The notes beneath the pieces are model-generated. The model had not been told where the DNA came from and did no database searches. It was given only the letters and a program-made list of their open reading frames with translations. 64,000 nucleotides of DNA. Origin: Chamaea fasciata (lineage: Eukaryota > Chordata > Aves > Passeriformes > Sylviidae). The DNA is taken from positions 44,845,656 to 44,909,655 of the forward strand of contig JARCOQ010000007.1 of the NCBI GenBank assembly GCA_029207755.1, written 5' to 3'. The position numbers were made by a program, and so were the translations under genes. Shown piece after piece: positions 27,101 through 38,210 of the stretch (position 1 is the stretch's first letter; every line of letters starts with the position of its first letter).

Positions 27101-28300
27101 CCACCAGCACTGTGGGACATAGTATGAGTGGAAGGCATGTCTCTTCTCAAGTGTATCATCTTCTAGTTCACAGTCTCACAAGTGATAGGCTAGAAGGAGG
27201 CTTTGCCAAGTTTCTGAATATACTTTTAAAATAGAATGTTAGCAGAAAATACAAAAATCACTTTAATAAATTTTGAATTTGTTGTTCCACTGTTTATGTT
27301 ACCTTATTTTTACCATGCTTCTAGGAAAAAACTCTGCACACAAGGAAAACCATTGTTTATCCCCGAGGTCCCAGTTCACCTAAGTTTCAATACATTTCAG
27401 CACTGCAATATTTCTCCTTTTTCCCATTCCTGCTTTTAGCCTTTCACAACTTCTTGTCTTCACTAAGTTCCCCAAATTTCAGTCATCTGCAGATAAATAG
27501 AGTAGACCTATAGAGCAAATTGATCTGGTGTGTGGACACCCTCTCTAAGCATGCACCAGGTTTATTTGATCAACTATTTTAATGCTCACCCATTCAAAAC
27601 AAAATCCTGTTGATGAACAGGTCTGCCAATTACTCATTTCTTACCCCATGCTATAACTAGAAAGAACTGGATAGAAAATCGCAAGAACAGGCAAATTTAA
27701 TAAGTCATGCAAATTTCCCTGCAAAATACAGAAATTTCCAACATGTTCTATAGTGCCACTTTTGCTGAATCTTTCAGACATCCTTTTTAAGGAGTAAAAT
27801 TTAACATAGAGCATTCAGAAACATGTTAAAAATATAATCCTATGTCTTATACCTCAAAATGAGCTCTTGACCTTTTCTCTTAAAAAAAAACGCACCAGAA
27901 CTAACATTTGTACTCTTATTTAAGATAGTCTAACATTTATTTTCTAATGTATGATTTCTTTAATATTTAAGGTTAACAATAGGAATAATTTTCCATTTAT
28001 TACAGACTAATATATTGGCTATTAGCACAAGGAAGGGTAAGATTTCCCACTTAATACAGGCATACCTCTAACCTTGCATACAGGCATATACTAACCTGAC
28101 CCTGCTAAGAGGAAATTATAGAAACTTTGCTTTTTTCAGTGTAGCAAATGTGGTGTGCAACTGCTATAAAGCAATCAGAGTCCTGCAGCTGGCAGTCAGC
28201 AAGAAGAAAATGGTCTCAAGGATGGAATAAAATGCAGTGAGTACTTAGTATACACATTGCATTTATAAAAACAGCTGCTAATAATTTTGTATTGACTATT

Positions 28301-28316
28301 GACTATATATATAGTC
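28301..28316. other. 16-bp perfect palindrome, TA-rich
   Basis: GACTATATATATAGTC reads the same on both strands. It is preceded by a partial copy of its left half ('attgactattgactat') and followed by more TA-rich sequence. It lies about 40 bp before the larger hairpin at 28359-28408. Confidence 0.8.
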
Positions 28317-28358
28317 ATATATAAGTATACATATAGGCAGGTGTGTCCTGCATAGATT

Positions 28359-28408
28359 TATTAGGCTCTGCTGTAAAGGAAAGACTTCCCTTACAGCAGA
28401 GCCTAGTA
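28359..28408. other. 50-nt near-perfect hairpin (inverted repeat, 23-position arms, 4-nt loop)
   Basis: Arms 28359-28381 and 28386-28408 are reverse complements at 21 of 23 positions across a 4-base spacer AGAC. The core 'ggctctgctgtaa' / 'ttacagcagagcc' is perfect. If transcribed from either strand, one of the two imperfect positions becomes a G:U wobble and the other an A:C mismatch, so 22 of 23 positions could pair. The loop is shorter than usual for a microRNA precursor, and there is no known microRNA seed I recognise. Alternatives are a fold-back DNA event or the remnant of a small palindromic element. Confidence 0.75.
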
Positions 28409-31400
28409 CTTTTTACTCCTTTTGACTCCTTTCTCAGCCTTTCCTTGTCCCTGAAATAGTGCTGGAAGCTGTATTTTCCACATCACAGGCTCTTTTCCAG
28501 TTCTTTCCTCTGTGGGACAGACTCAACAAAGAATGGCTTCCAGGCTTCTGAGAGTATGGGAAATTATTGTCCCTACTTGTGGACTAGTATGTGTTATACG
28601 ACCTCTTACTGGCACTCGCCCTTGATACATGGACCAGGACAAGGCAAATTTTCCCCCTACTTGGAGACAAGGAGGTGCCTTAGACTCTTGAACTCCAAGC
28701 CTTAGACTTGCAAGAGTTCTGTGTCTGTTTTGAAAGCATCAGACAATCCTTCAGAGCAGCTTTACAAGAACAGGCTTTGGCACTCCACTGTTAAATCCAT
28801 TCTGGCCAAAATTCTTTCTAATTGGTTTTGCAGATTTTTGAAATAGGTTCTCACTGAAAATAATTAAAACTACTTTTTTTTCAAAGACAGAGCCAGTTTC
28901 CATGCTGGGTATTTCTAACTTTTGAAAGTCATGCTTGTATTTAGGAGCCACAAGAATAAGATGCCTTTATAACCAAATCTGAAGCAGTACACGTGGGGGG
29001 GAAAATGTAAAATTTGGACAGGGTGGTCCAGCATTTTTCAAATATTCACTTTTTCTAAACTAAGTAATATATAAGTTCATTCTTGACTTATAAATTACTA
29101 GGGTATATTTTATATGGATGCATCATATATTTTATACATATGGATCAGCTCTTCATGTAATTTAGAGGTCTCTGAATTTACCTGCTGAGTGTGTAAATCT
29201 AGATGCTGAAAGGGTTAAAACTCTGTTGAGGTATCTCAACTTCTGACTTGTTCCAAGTAAATTTCCTTCTTAAAAAACAAGCTTTTTCATTATGAGGCGC
29301 AAAAAATTACAAATTACCCATATGGAGATTAAGATTGCCATTTTGTATTTGAGAAATTGTCTGAAAACGGCTTATGATAAAGGGCTAAATGATTTTGGCA
29401 CCAAACATTGTGGCCTGGAAAGCACAAGCTATGAGGTCAACTAGTCATTTTCTTTACAGCATGATAAACAAACCATTATCAAAGTAGCTATAGGTGTGTT
29501 TGGTCAGTACTTTAACTTGCAAGGTATAGTCCTTCATATTCTGCTCTATATTTTGTCATATTTTTCTTGTAAAAATAATGAACTCTATCTATACTATATT
29601 TGTTGAGTGCTTTTTTAAGTACCAACTGAATGGAATTCAAGCTCTGGAACTTTTGGTTTATCAGTAATTTTAATAACCCTTATCTAACTTATTTTTTAAA
29701 AAAAAATCCATATATCTAATCTCTGCTATTAAAAACCCAAATATGGAGCTCCATGTTTAGGCAATGCTTCAACATGAGCATCAAGGAGAAAATTTTAGAC
29801 TCTCTCCCAATTTCAGTGCTAATCTGAGTACACAAAAACTATACTCAGCCTTGTGATTTGTATAATCACCAAAAAAATACTGAAAGTATTTCAGACTCCA
29901 TTCTTCTTTTTGATACAATTTCCTAATTCCTAGTTTTTCATGATTTCCCGGCTATGTCTTGACAAAATCTGGCTGACTCACACTCACACCAAATTCATAG
30001 TCCCCAGAAACAAATATGAGCTAAATACAACACAACACAATGGCACACAGAGACATTTGAACCTTTCTCCTTTTTCCTTGCCTTTTTCTGGGCTCTTTCA
30101 TGGTCAAACTTCCATGCAGCAGACAGCTGGCTACACAAAAAAAATACCCCAAGGCACAATCGGGATCAGAGTCTGGGTTCAGTTTCATCAAACACCTTTT
30201 GGAACATTCCATACTCTCTCTGTTCAGAAGTATTTAAGTCAAATAGAACAGCAACATTTTACATCCAGAAATTTGTTACATTAGACCCTCTGTTGCTCAG
30301 TTTTTGGAGCAGAAGGCCACTGCACACCCTTCGATTTCTCAACTCTCTCTCCCTAATGGACACCTCTTTTCATTAGCTCATTTTCTGGAGGGGTAACACA
30401 TACTGTTCTATACATCTTGCTCACATTACTGGTTTTAATGGCATCATTGTGTAAAGCAAATGCTGGTCATAACTGATGACTCTGGAGCTGCCTACAGGGT
30501 AACCATTTTTAATTGTACATGAACCATTGACACCCTTTTCACCCTCACCTTCTGAAGAAAAATATTTATAGTCCTTATAGCTTTTAGGTGGTTAGAGAGG
30601 CTGGGCGATGGACTGGATGTTATTCCAGCCTGAAGACAGGCCTACAATACAGGACTGAAAGAAAGTAGAGGTTTGGTTTTGTTCACATTTCTGGCATCAG
30701 CTCAGTTGTTGCTGTCCTTTTGTTATGGTATGTGATGAATTAGCTTAACAAGTTATATAAACCAGTTAAATCACTCACTGTTTTATTTATTTTTACCACT
30801 TTTATCCCTAAAAATGATAAGCTATTAATTACATTTTCAAGAAAGAATTTAATGCTAAGTGAACACAATACATGGAATTGAACAGTACCTACAAATTCAG
30901 AAAATAGTTTATTGAATACAAATATTTCACTGTAGGTTGAAAAGGATTATAAAGGCAATATCACTCTGTGAAGATAAAAAGATTATGTTGTGAGGCATTT
31001 TGAGAGAGTCAGATGAGAACCGAAGCTATTGGAAGGGACATATCTTGCTAGAGGTACTTCAAAGTGAAAGGAAGCAAGCCTTTAATGGCAAAGAGCTTAC
31101 ACTGTAAGATGATGATTTCACACTTAATTACAGGTTGACAGCAAGGATGGTGCATTCAGCAACTTCATCCATTTACAAGTGTTGGAATGAAAGCAAAAAT
31201 AGGAGAGGAATTCTCTGTCATTGAAGAATATCACCCTCTGCACCGAATATTGCAAAACACGCACATGAAGGATAAGTTTTAATTTATTGCAGAAATACAG
31301 AACCTGGGTCAGAGACGACCAAATAAATTTTCTACCTGTCATGATGACATTTGACTTCTACAAATGCCCAACTATCATTGCTCTCTTGAATCACTGACTG

Positions 31401-34400
31401 CTTCAAACAGTATCTCCATGCATCTTATTCTGCCTTTAGGATTTTCTTGAGTTTGTGACATTGGAGACTGTTTTCTCAAATAACATCATCTTCTCTCAAT
31501 AAATCTTTGGGTAAAGGTTTATAAGAAGACTTTAGAGTTAGGGGGGTTTTTTGTAGCTAGTGATGTGCCCTTACTAATAAATTTTATCCATTCCCCTTCA
31601 GGCAGAGATTTGAGCTGGAAAATGTTAGATTATCTACTTGAATTTTCAGAAATCTAAAACTGCAAAATTGCAGTAATCAGAAAAGACAGTCTAATATATA
31701 TGTTCTAACACGAAATTCCTGAAAAAAAAACCTTTTTAACCATTTAATCAGATTATTCACCACTGACAACTCATTTAGGGGCCAACACCAATATTTAAAC
31801 AAATGTTAATTCGTATTTCCAGTGACTGCCTAACCTCTTTTGGAGATGGAAGTAAGGAGAAGATTCAGCATGATATACAACTGGCTGCTTCATTATGCAA
31901 AGTATAGTTGAACAGAAATAATTTACACTGGATTTCTTTTCCCTGGAAGTTAAGCACCCTTTCCTTATTTTACAGTATGTTCAGTGCAATCACTGAAATG
32001 GTATCTTTCTAATATTTGCCCTGAAACACTAAATCTAATTTCAAACTGTGTTTTATACAGCTGAGCTGTGACATATAGTTCAAGAGAGGAGCTAATCACA
32101 GTGGCTTCTCAGCTTCACCAATCATCTCAACTTCACTAGACAAAACACAGCACACCTCTCAGTATCACCATGATATATAATGTAACCCATACTGTGCTCT
32201 TCCCCTCTTTTCCTTGTAAACATTGAAATATCCTCTGGATTATGTGTCTTGGATCAGTTTGTCACAAATACTATCGGTCAGGTGAATTTGCCACGTTTGC
32301 TTCACATCCATTTTATGGTCTGAGGACAAGAGACAACTCTGCCCGAATCCAGGTGCGAATGACACCGTGTGAAGGTTCTTTTGTATTTCAGAAACCTTTT
32401 TGTTTTCTAATCTGAAGCCAGATGAAACAGCTGTGGTAATAGACCTTGGATTTTTTTAGCTAGAAAATATCTCCAAAGTCTTTCCTGTCAATCTAGTTCA
32501 GTTTTTCCCTCTCTGGTTTGTTTTTTTTTTAACAAGTGGAAGTCATATTATGTCAAAAATATTTAATCCTTTGTTCTTCTCTGTTGTCAGGTCTTATTCC
32601 AGTTATAACCTGCTCTTTATCTTAAGAAGTGTTCATTAAACCAATCAGGATGCTGAGTCGTGATCTAAAGAGAGAGGCATGGTCGTGTTCTAGAGCCCTG
32701 AAGTGGAACTTCGCATAATTGGTTTCCATCAATCTTTTGTAAATATTGTGCATCTGTATGACATATCTGTAAGGGCAGGAGAAAGTACTAAAACATTTCT
32801 GAAGGGCAGTATGTTTTTTTATGCGTCTGCTACACAAGAAAAAATGTTACTACCGTTACTCATATAAAGTAATATATTTATATCTCTTTGGGTTATCGTA
32901 AAAAAATACTTGTAATTATGCTGGTGATAAACACCACATAGCTCTGTAGAATGGAGAATTCAAGGTCATGATTTTTCCTACTGACAATTCTTCTCCATAG
33001 GAGTGTTCCTGGTCCACCTGTGGAGACCAGGCTTTGAAACCTCTGGTGCTTGAAACACAACCTCCATCATACTGGGACCTGTGCAGTGAACAGGTCTCAG
33101 AGGATCATTTATTCTCTTTGCCCTATCAGTGGAAAACTTTCCAAGCAGAGCCAGACAGTTTGTAGAGGTCCTGATATCTTCCTTAGAATGGCAGGCAGCC
33201 TCATCCCAAACTTAGGCAGCCAAGAGATATACAGGAGTTTGGGAAAAAGCTCAAAGGTTCCCTAGTGTTTGAATGTTCTTGGAAAAATATGTAGGAAATA
33301 ACTTCTTTATGGTGTTGCAACTCAAGATACACTAAATGTCTGTCTAGCCTCTTTCTTCACCTTCAGAGACAAAGAAGTCAGAACATTTCTCAGCACCAGC
33401 AGTAGACCCACAAAGCCGCAGAATTTATTGGCAGTTTGTCATTATACTTTATTTCCAGAAAATAAATCAAGTTGTATGGATATATTTATTGAAAATTTTG
33501 CAAAAGCAAAAGTTGGTCATTGCTCTAGGACTTATTTGCTGGCTGGAAAGTTCCTGCCTAGGGCAAAGACACATATGTAAAGGAAATAAAACAGGGTTGA
33601 TTATAAAAACACTGACCCATCCTTAGCTATTGCACTGTGCATCACATTGCTACCATCATCTCAGTGCTTCTCACTGATATTTGAAAACATATACTCAGCG
33701 ACAGCTGTTTTATTATTGTCTTTAATGGCCATAAAGCAGAAAATATTGCATAATGCAGAGGAAACATCCTGACAGTTCTAGCTCTGTGTATGTCAATTTA
33801 ATAGCATCGTTTGGCTTCTGAGGGATTTTTTTACTAACAGGTGCATCATTATACACATCAGCAATTCACTAAGTAGAACAATAATACAGTGCACATTATG
33901 ATGCTATAACTGACACCAAAAATGAACTCTCTAAAGAAGTGCAATAGATTGTCACTGTGCTTGTAAAAGTGGTGTTTGAATTGACACAGTCTTTGGGGTT
34001 AGAAATTGTTCTGTATGTTACTGCAAAGATCTGCAGGCTGGCTTGCCATGATGAATTGGACAAAAGAAAGAGAAGAACTGACACTCTTCATTAAGAAGAA
34101 ACACCAAGTGAGTCATGTCTGATACTTGTCCAAGTTGGTCTCTGTTTTAATTTACTTTATTCTTTCATATGCTTTGTCAGGAAATATCAGGGGGCTTCGA
34201 TTTCAGAGAAAACAAAGATACTTTACCATGTTCATGCCTTTCCAATTCCATTACTCTTTCTTCCAGGTAACATGCCAGTCACATTTCCAGTACAGAAAAG
34301 TAAAGACATAAACAAGTCTGTGAAGGAATACTGCCTCTACACAAGGAACTCTGTCTCTCTGCCTAACCACAAACAAAAAATATCCTAAACTCTGTAAAAT

Positions 34401-35154
34401 TTAAGCTATATTTTGGCAAGATTCAAACACTTCAGATGGACAGCATTTGTCTACAGATCTTCTCAAAAGGTACCTTTCCATAAAAACAGAAAAAAAATTC
34501 CTTTATTTTCTTTGTATACAAATCTAGATGTATCAGAGATCTGGGAAAGAGCTGCCCATGTAAATTCATCCAGCTACTAAACTAAAAATAAAGTTCTAAC
34601 CAGATCATATAGAATGAATCAATATGTAGAAGGTGAATTCGCACTTCAAAAGAATATTAAAAGCAGTCTTTGTGGTTTTGGGAAGTTCATCACCTTCCTG
34701 TTAGCTTCCTTTTATGTTTCTAATGTATTAAATCTTCTTCAGAAGGATCTGTCTTGATAAAAAATCCACACAAAACCTCCAGCTCAATTTAGTAAACGCA
34801 GAAGTTTGGTTTAGATTTAACTTTCAGTCATCACTGGCATTTCCATTCTGAGTATTGAAATGATTGTCCAGATCTTCTCTATCCCTTGCTCAAACTTCCT
34901 TTGAGACAATTTCTCAGCCTAGAATGTCCATGAGGAGCCCCCATTGTTCAATAATTCAGTAATTGTGTTCGTGTTCATTTCACAGATGTGCAAGACATCT
35001 AAGCTGGGTGGTAAGGCCACAAACACTAACATGTTCAGACTACTCTACCTGAACCCTTGTCTTGACCACACTCACACCAGTTAAAATAATTTTTATCAAA
35101 TTCTAGTGGAACCTTTAAAAAAGTGATAAAGCAATTGACACTTTACAGGCTATT

Positions 35155-35190
35155 TAAAAAAAAAAACAAACAAAAAAAAAAAAAACAAAA
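35155..35190. repeat. A-rich run
   Basis: Runs of A interrupted by single C residues, about 36 bases. Simple sequence. Confidence 0.75.
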
Positions 35191-36430
35191 CACACTTAGA
35201 CTGTGTTGGATGTACTTAGAAATGGGAATGGTAAAGCAGTAGCAGAGGTTTACTAGAAACCTGACAATTATTTCTTCATAGTTCTTGTTTCTAAAAGGCT
35301 CAGCCAAGAACCAGCACTCCTTTGCACTAGACCCCACAGGAACACGTAACTGAGGCAGTTTTGTTCCCAAAATTTTAGAATCTAAATATGACACAAGAAC
35401 CAAAAGATGAATATAGGCAGACAACCAGGAATAAAAGGACACAAAAAGAAAATGAGCATCAGTGGCTGCTTCTGTACACATGTTGAATGTTGAATTAAAG
35501 GAGCACCCTGAAGTTGCAAAGACCCTCACATGAACTTTTCTTTACACAAGCTCCAGCTGTCCTTTCAGTCCCTTGTACCCATTAGTTACCTGACATTTTC
35601 ATGACACAAGGGGAAAAAAAGCAGCATTGCGTTGAAACTATCAACATTATCAAACCTTTCTGGCATCTGAAATGAAGCTGCTAACTAGGTCTGCCTAAGA
35701 ATGCAAAGTATGTGAAACAATGAAGAGGGTGAAAAGACTTCCTGTTGCCTAAGTGTGCATGCAAGCACTAAGACTGGAGGTGCAGCCTTGATGGAAAACT
35801 GCCAAATAGAAGTGTAGTTTGATACACAGCCAAAAAAATGCTGATCACTCTTTCAGAAGTCACCAGCTTCTACAAAAGTCTTGCTGCTTTCTTCAAGGAC
35901 ACAAAGAGCTATCCTTCACAATGGAAAAAAGGATTTAAATTGTGGAGGATTTAACAGAAAAAGTGAGCTCCTGTTAAGCCTCAATAAAGAATACAGCCCT
36001 AATGATAAATTTGAAATACCTGTGCCCATTTTTCTTTTATCTAATAGCATATTTTGAACTTTCAATGAAAGAGTAGAAAAATTAGGGTATAAAAAGCCCC
36101 TGGTTTTAAGGCTTGAGTAGTAGGCAAGACTAACATATTTGTTCAATATTCATGCCCCCTAGGAGACCATTACCTTGAAATCATTACCTTTATTTATTCT
36201 CTGGTTTCATAGATCCTGTAAACTTTTAATGAAATAATACATAAAAGTGGATTCCATTCAGCTACAAATGCTCATTAATTGTTTGCTAATGCAACACATT
36301 TTTTTTTCTGTTTGCTCTCCTGGCTTTATTATAATGAAGAGCAATTGCTTTATAAAGAAATTTGTGCAAATACTGTAAATCATGGCTTCTTTCCATTCTG
36401 CTAACTTGCCCTGCAGTGGACTTTTTTTTT

Positions 36431-36440
36431 GTTAATTAAC
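36431..36440. promoter_or_regulatory. Palindrome GTTAATTAAC in an AT-rich block
   Basis: A 10-bp perfect palindrome made of two GTTAA halves (homeodomain/HNF1-like half-sites without the usual spacer). A SOX-like 'ctattgttt' follows at about 36444. It sits inside the conserved-looking block 36190-36500. Binding is inferred from word form only. Confidence 0.25.
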
Positions 36441-36515
36441 TTTCTATTGTTTGTCATTCCAATTAAATAGAGTACAGCAATTACTTAAGGTGTTACATGA
36501 AGAGCTGTAAAAGTT

Positions 36516-36660
36516 AAACAAACAAACAAACAAACAAACACCTCAACAAAAAAAAAATCACCCAAGAAAACCAAAAAACTTTATAAAGGAAAAAAAATTT
36601 TAAAAGAAACAACAACAAAACAGCAACAACCAGAAAAAAAAGAAAAAAAAAACCCCACAA
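36516..36660. repeat. (AAAC)6 and A-rich low-complexity block
   Basis: Begins with about six tandem AAAC units (36516-36540) and continues as A-rich sequence with AAC and CAA units to about 36660. Reads as an expanded and decayed simple repeat. I see no transposon body attached to it. Confidence 0.85.
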
Positions 36661-38029
36661 ACCCTAAATACCCTGAAAGCTTAGTGAAAACTCCACAGAA
36701 GTTAATAGAAAAGAAAAAGAAAAGCAGCTGATGCATCATCAATGTAGCAGTAAATTAAAAACTCACCTGCTTTGTGTTCAGATCAGTCAGAAGGAAGTGA
36801 ATCAAGTTTCGTATTGTTCACAGCAAAAGCACCAAGGATTTGCTCACCTGAACAATATGTCTAATTACGGTAGGATAAAGACCAGCAAAAAAAACCTGGC
36901 AGGCTGTGGAAATCTCATTACCTCATTCTGTCAGTGAAATCCAGACTGACCTCTCCACAATCACCCTCAGAACTCTTCATTTTTCTGCTGGGCCACTTGT
37001 GCTCATTCCATCTCATGTAGACATTGGAATTTCACCTGCAAGTTCTCTGGTAACAATAACTTGCCTTCAATAAATCCTAAGAACAGGGACATACCTAAAT
37101 TGAAATTACTTAAGGAGACATAATGTATATTTAAAGACCGCATGCATCTATTTGTGCTCATGACAGGTAACTTCAATGTTCTGGAGCTTAATGTGCTTAT
37201 CTAATTGCTTATCTAAGCAAAGCAAAGTCTCTTGATGTAATATTATGGAAAATAGTTCATTAATTAATGGTTCAAAGGAGAAATTTTTTACCATTCAAAC
37301 AAGAAAACACCTGATTTATTTCTAATTTGCCACTTTTGACCTCCAGAGATACACATGGCTGAATGAGCTATGTGTTCTTACCAGCCTACATCTCATTCAG
37401 AAAAGAGACAATACTTTTATAGCACTTCGGTGGTGCATTTGTGAAGAAATCCCATCACAGATTAATTAGGGACTATAGTACAGACAAGTAAAACAAATGT
37501 TCATGACCATCAAATTTATTACTCAGTTGCCACACTGTCTCAAGGTATACATACAGCAAAGGTACTGAAAAGCTCTCTGGGATCAAATCAAAGTACTTCT
37601 ATCTTTCTTGATTGTTTCAACAAAGCAACTCAGAAATTTTGTGATGGGACAAAACACTATCTCTTAAAAATTAATTCTGAATTAGAGAGTGAGCAAAATG
37701 GAAAAACCAGAGCATGTCAGTAAGAAAACTCAATATGATTGATTTAATTCTGAAAAATTGTAAATAAGTTTGACCACAAAAGGTCTGAATGCTTTCATAC
37801 AAATTAACTTTGGAATTTTGACTGTAATAACAATTATCATGTTACATTATGATTCATGTTGGTTTTGTCATTAAAGAAAAACTACAAAAAAGAAGAGTGA
37901 TTCTAAAAAATGGATTTCTTTAACAAATACTTTTGAGAGTTCTTTGGTTTTGTGCATTTTGTACATCATCTACAGTCTACTATGGATCTGAATAAAAGAG
38001 CATTCCCAACTCTCTATTTTATATCACTC
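36661..38029. other. Unique sequence, no gene seen
   Basis: No gene or transposon recognised. The stretch at about 37125-37350 has conserved-looking AT-rich words ('ttcattaattaatgg', 'gcttatctaattgcttatc'). Confidence 0.5.
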
Positions 38030-38051
38030 TTTTTTTTTTTTCTTCCCCCAG
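38030..38051 (+). other. T12-rich tract ending CCCCCAG (possible splice acceptor)
   Basis: T12 then CTTCCCCCAG, with the AG at 38050-38051, is a textbook-looking 3' splice site. The 56 bases after it are open in one frame and end in 'ct/gtaaaagt', a weak donor. Without a partner exon, transcript or alignment this is only a candidate. Confidence 0.2.
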
Positions 38052-38148
38052 AAGTAGCTGAAATACCTCATTTGCTAGTCCAGATGGAGGGCACATTGAA
38101 TGTCTGTAAAAGTCACCATGTCCCTGGGAACTCCAGGACACCTTTTAC

Positions 38149-38152
<4 letters not shown>

Positions 38153-38206
<54 letters not shown>
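38153..38206. repeat. (CA)27 microsatellite
   Basis: Twenty-seven uninterrupted CA units (54 bp), then an A-rich stretch. Perfect and long, so it is expected to be polymorphic. A spurious frame reading through it gives a Thr-His run. Confidence 0.97.

Positions 38207-38210
<4 letters not shown>

Larger units (their letters stand above)
16513..28300. other. 11.8 kb of unique sequence, no gene seen
   Basis: The longest block without a recognised transposon. There is no supported coding exon, tRNA or rRNA. Landmarks: a TA-rich stretch at 16540-16610; a pyrimidine tract at 17619-17647 followed by a CAG; an AT-rich block at 18420-18600 resembling a conserved noncoding element; a (TGGCAC)3 run at 19841; an isolated TATATAAAAGG at 22518-22528; and a 9-bp stem at 24149-24171. 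Open frames are all under 100 codons and unlike known proteins. Confidence 0.55.
28409..36515. other. 8.1 kb of unique sequence, no gene seen
   Basis: No recognised transposon or gene. AT-rich conserved-looking blocks lie at about 29280-29480 and 36190-36500 (see findings). An A-rich run is at 35155-35190. Frames of 114 codons (29940-30284, +) and 128 codons (35143-35529, -) have no recognisable domain; the second ends by reading through the A-rich run. Confidence 0.55.

Noticed and set aside
29940..30284. 114-codon plus-strand open frame
   Set aside because: Biased and unstructured composition, no known motif, no splice or promoter context.
35143..35529. 128-codon minus-strand open frame
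   Set aside because: No domain, no recognisable family, and its C-terminus is translated from an A-rich low-complexity run. Chance frame.
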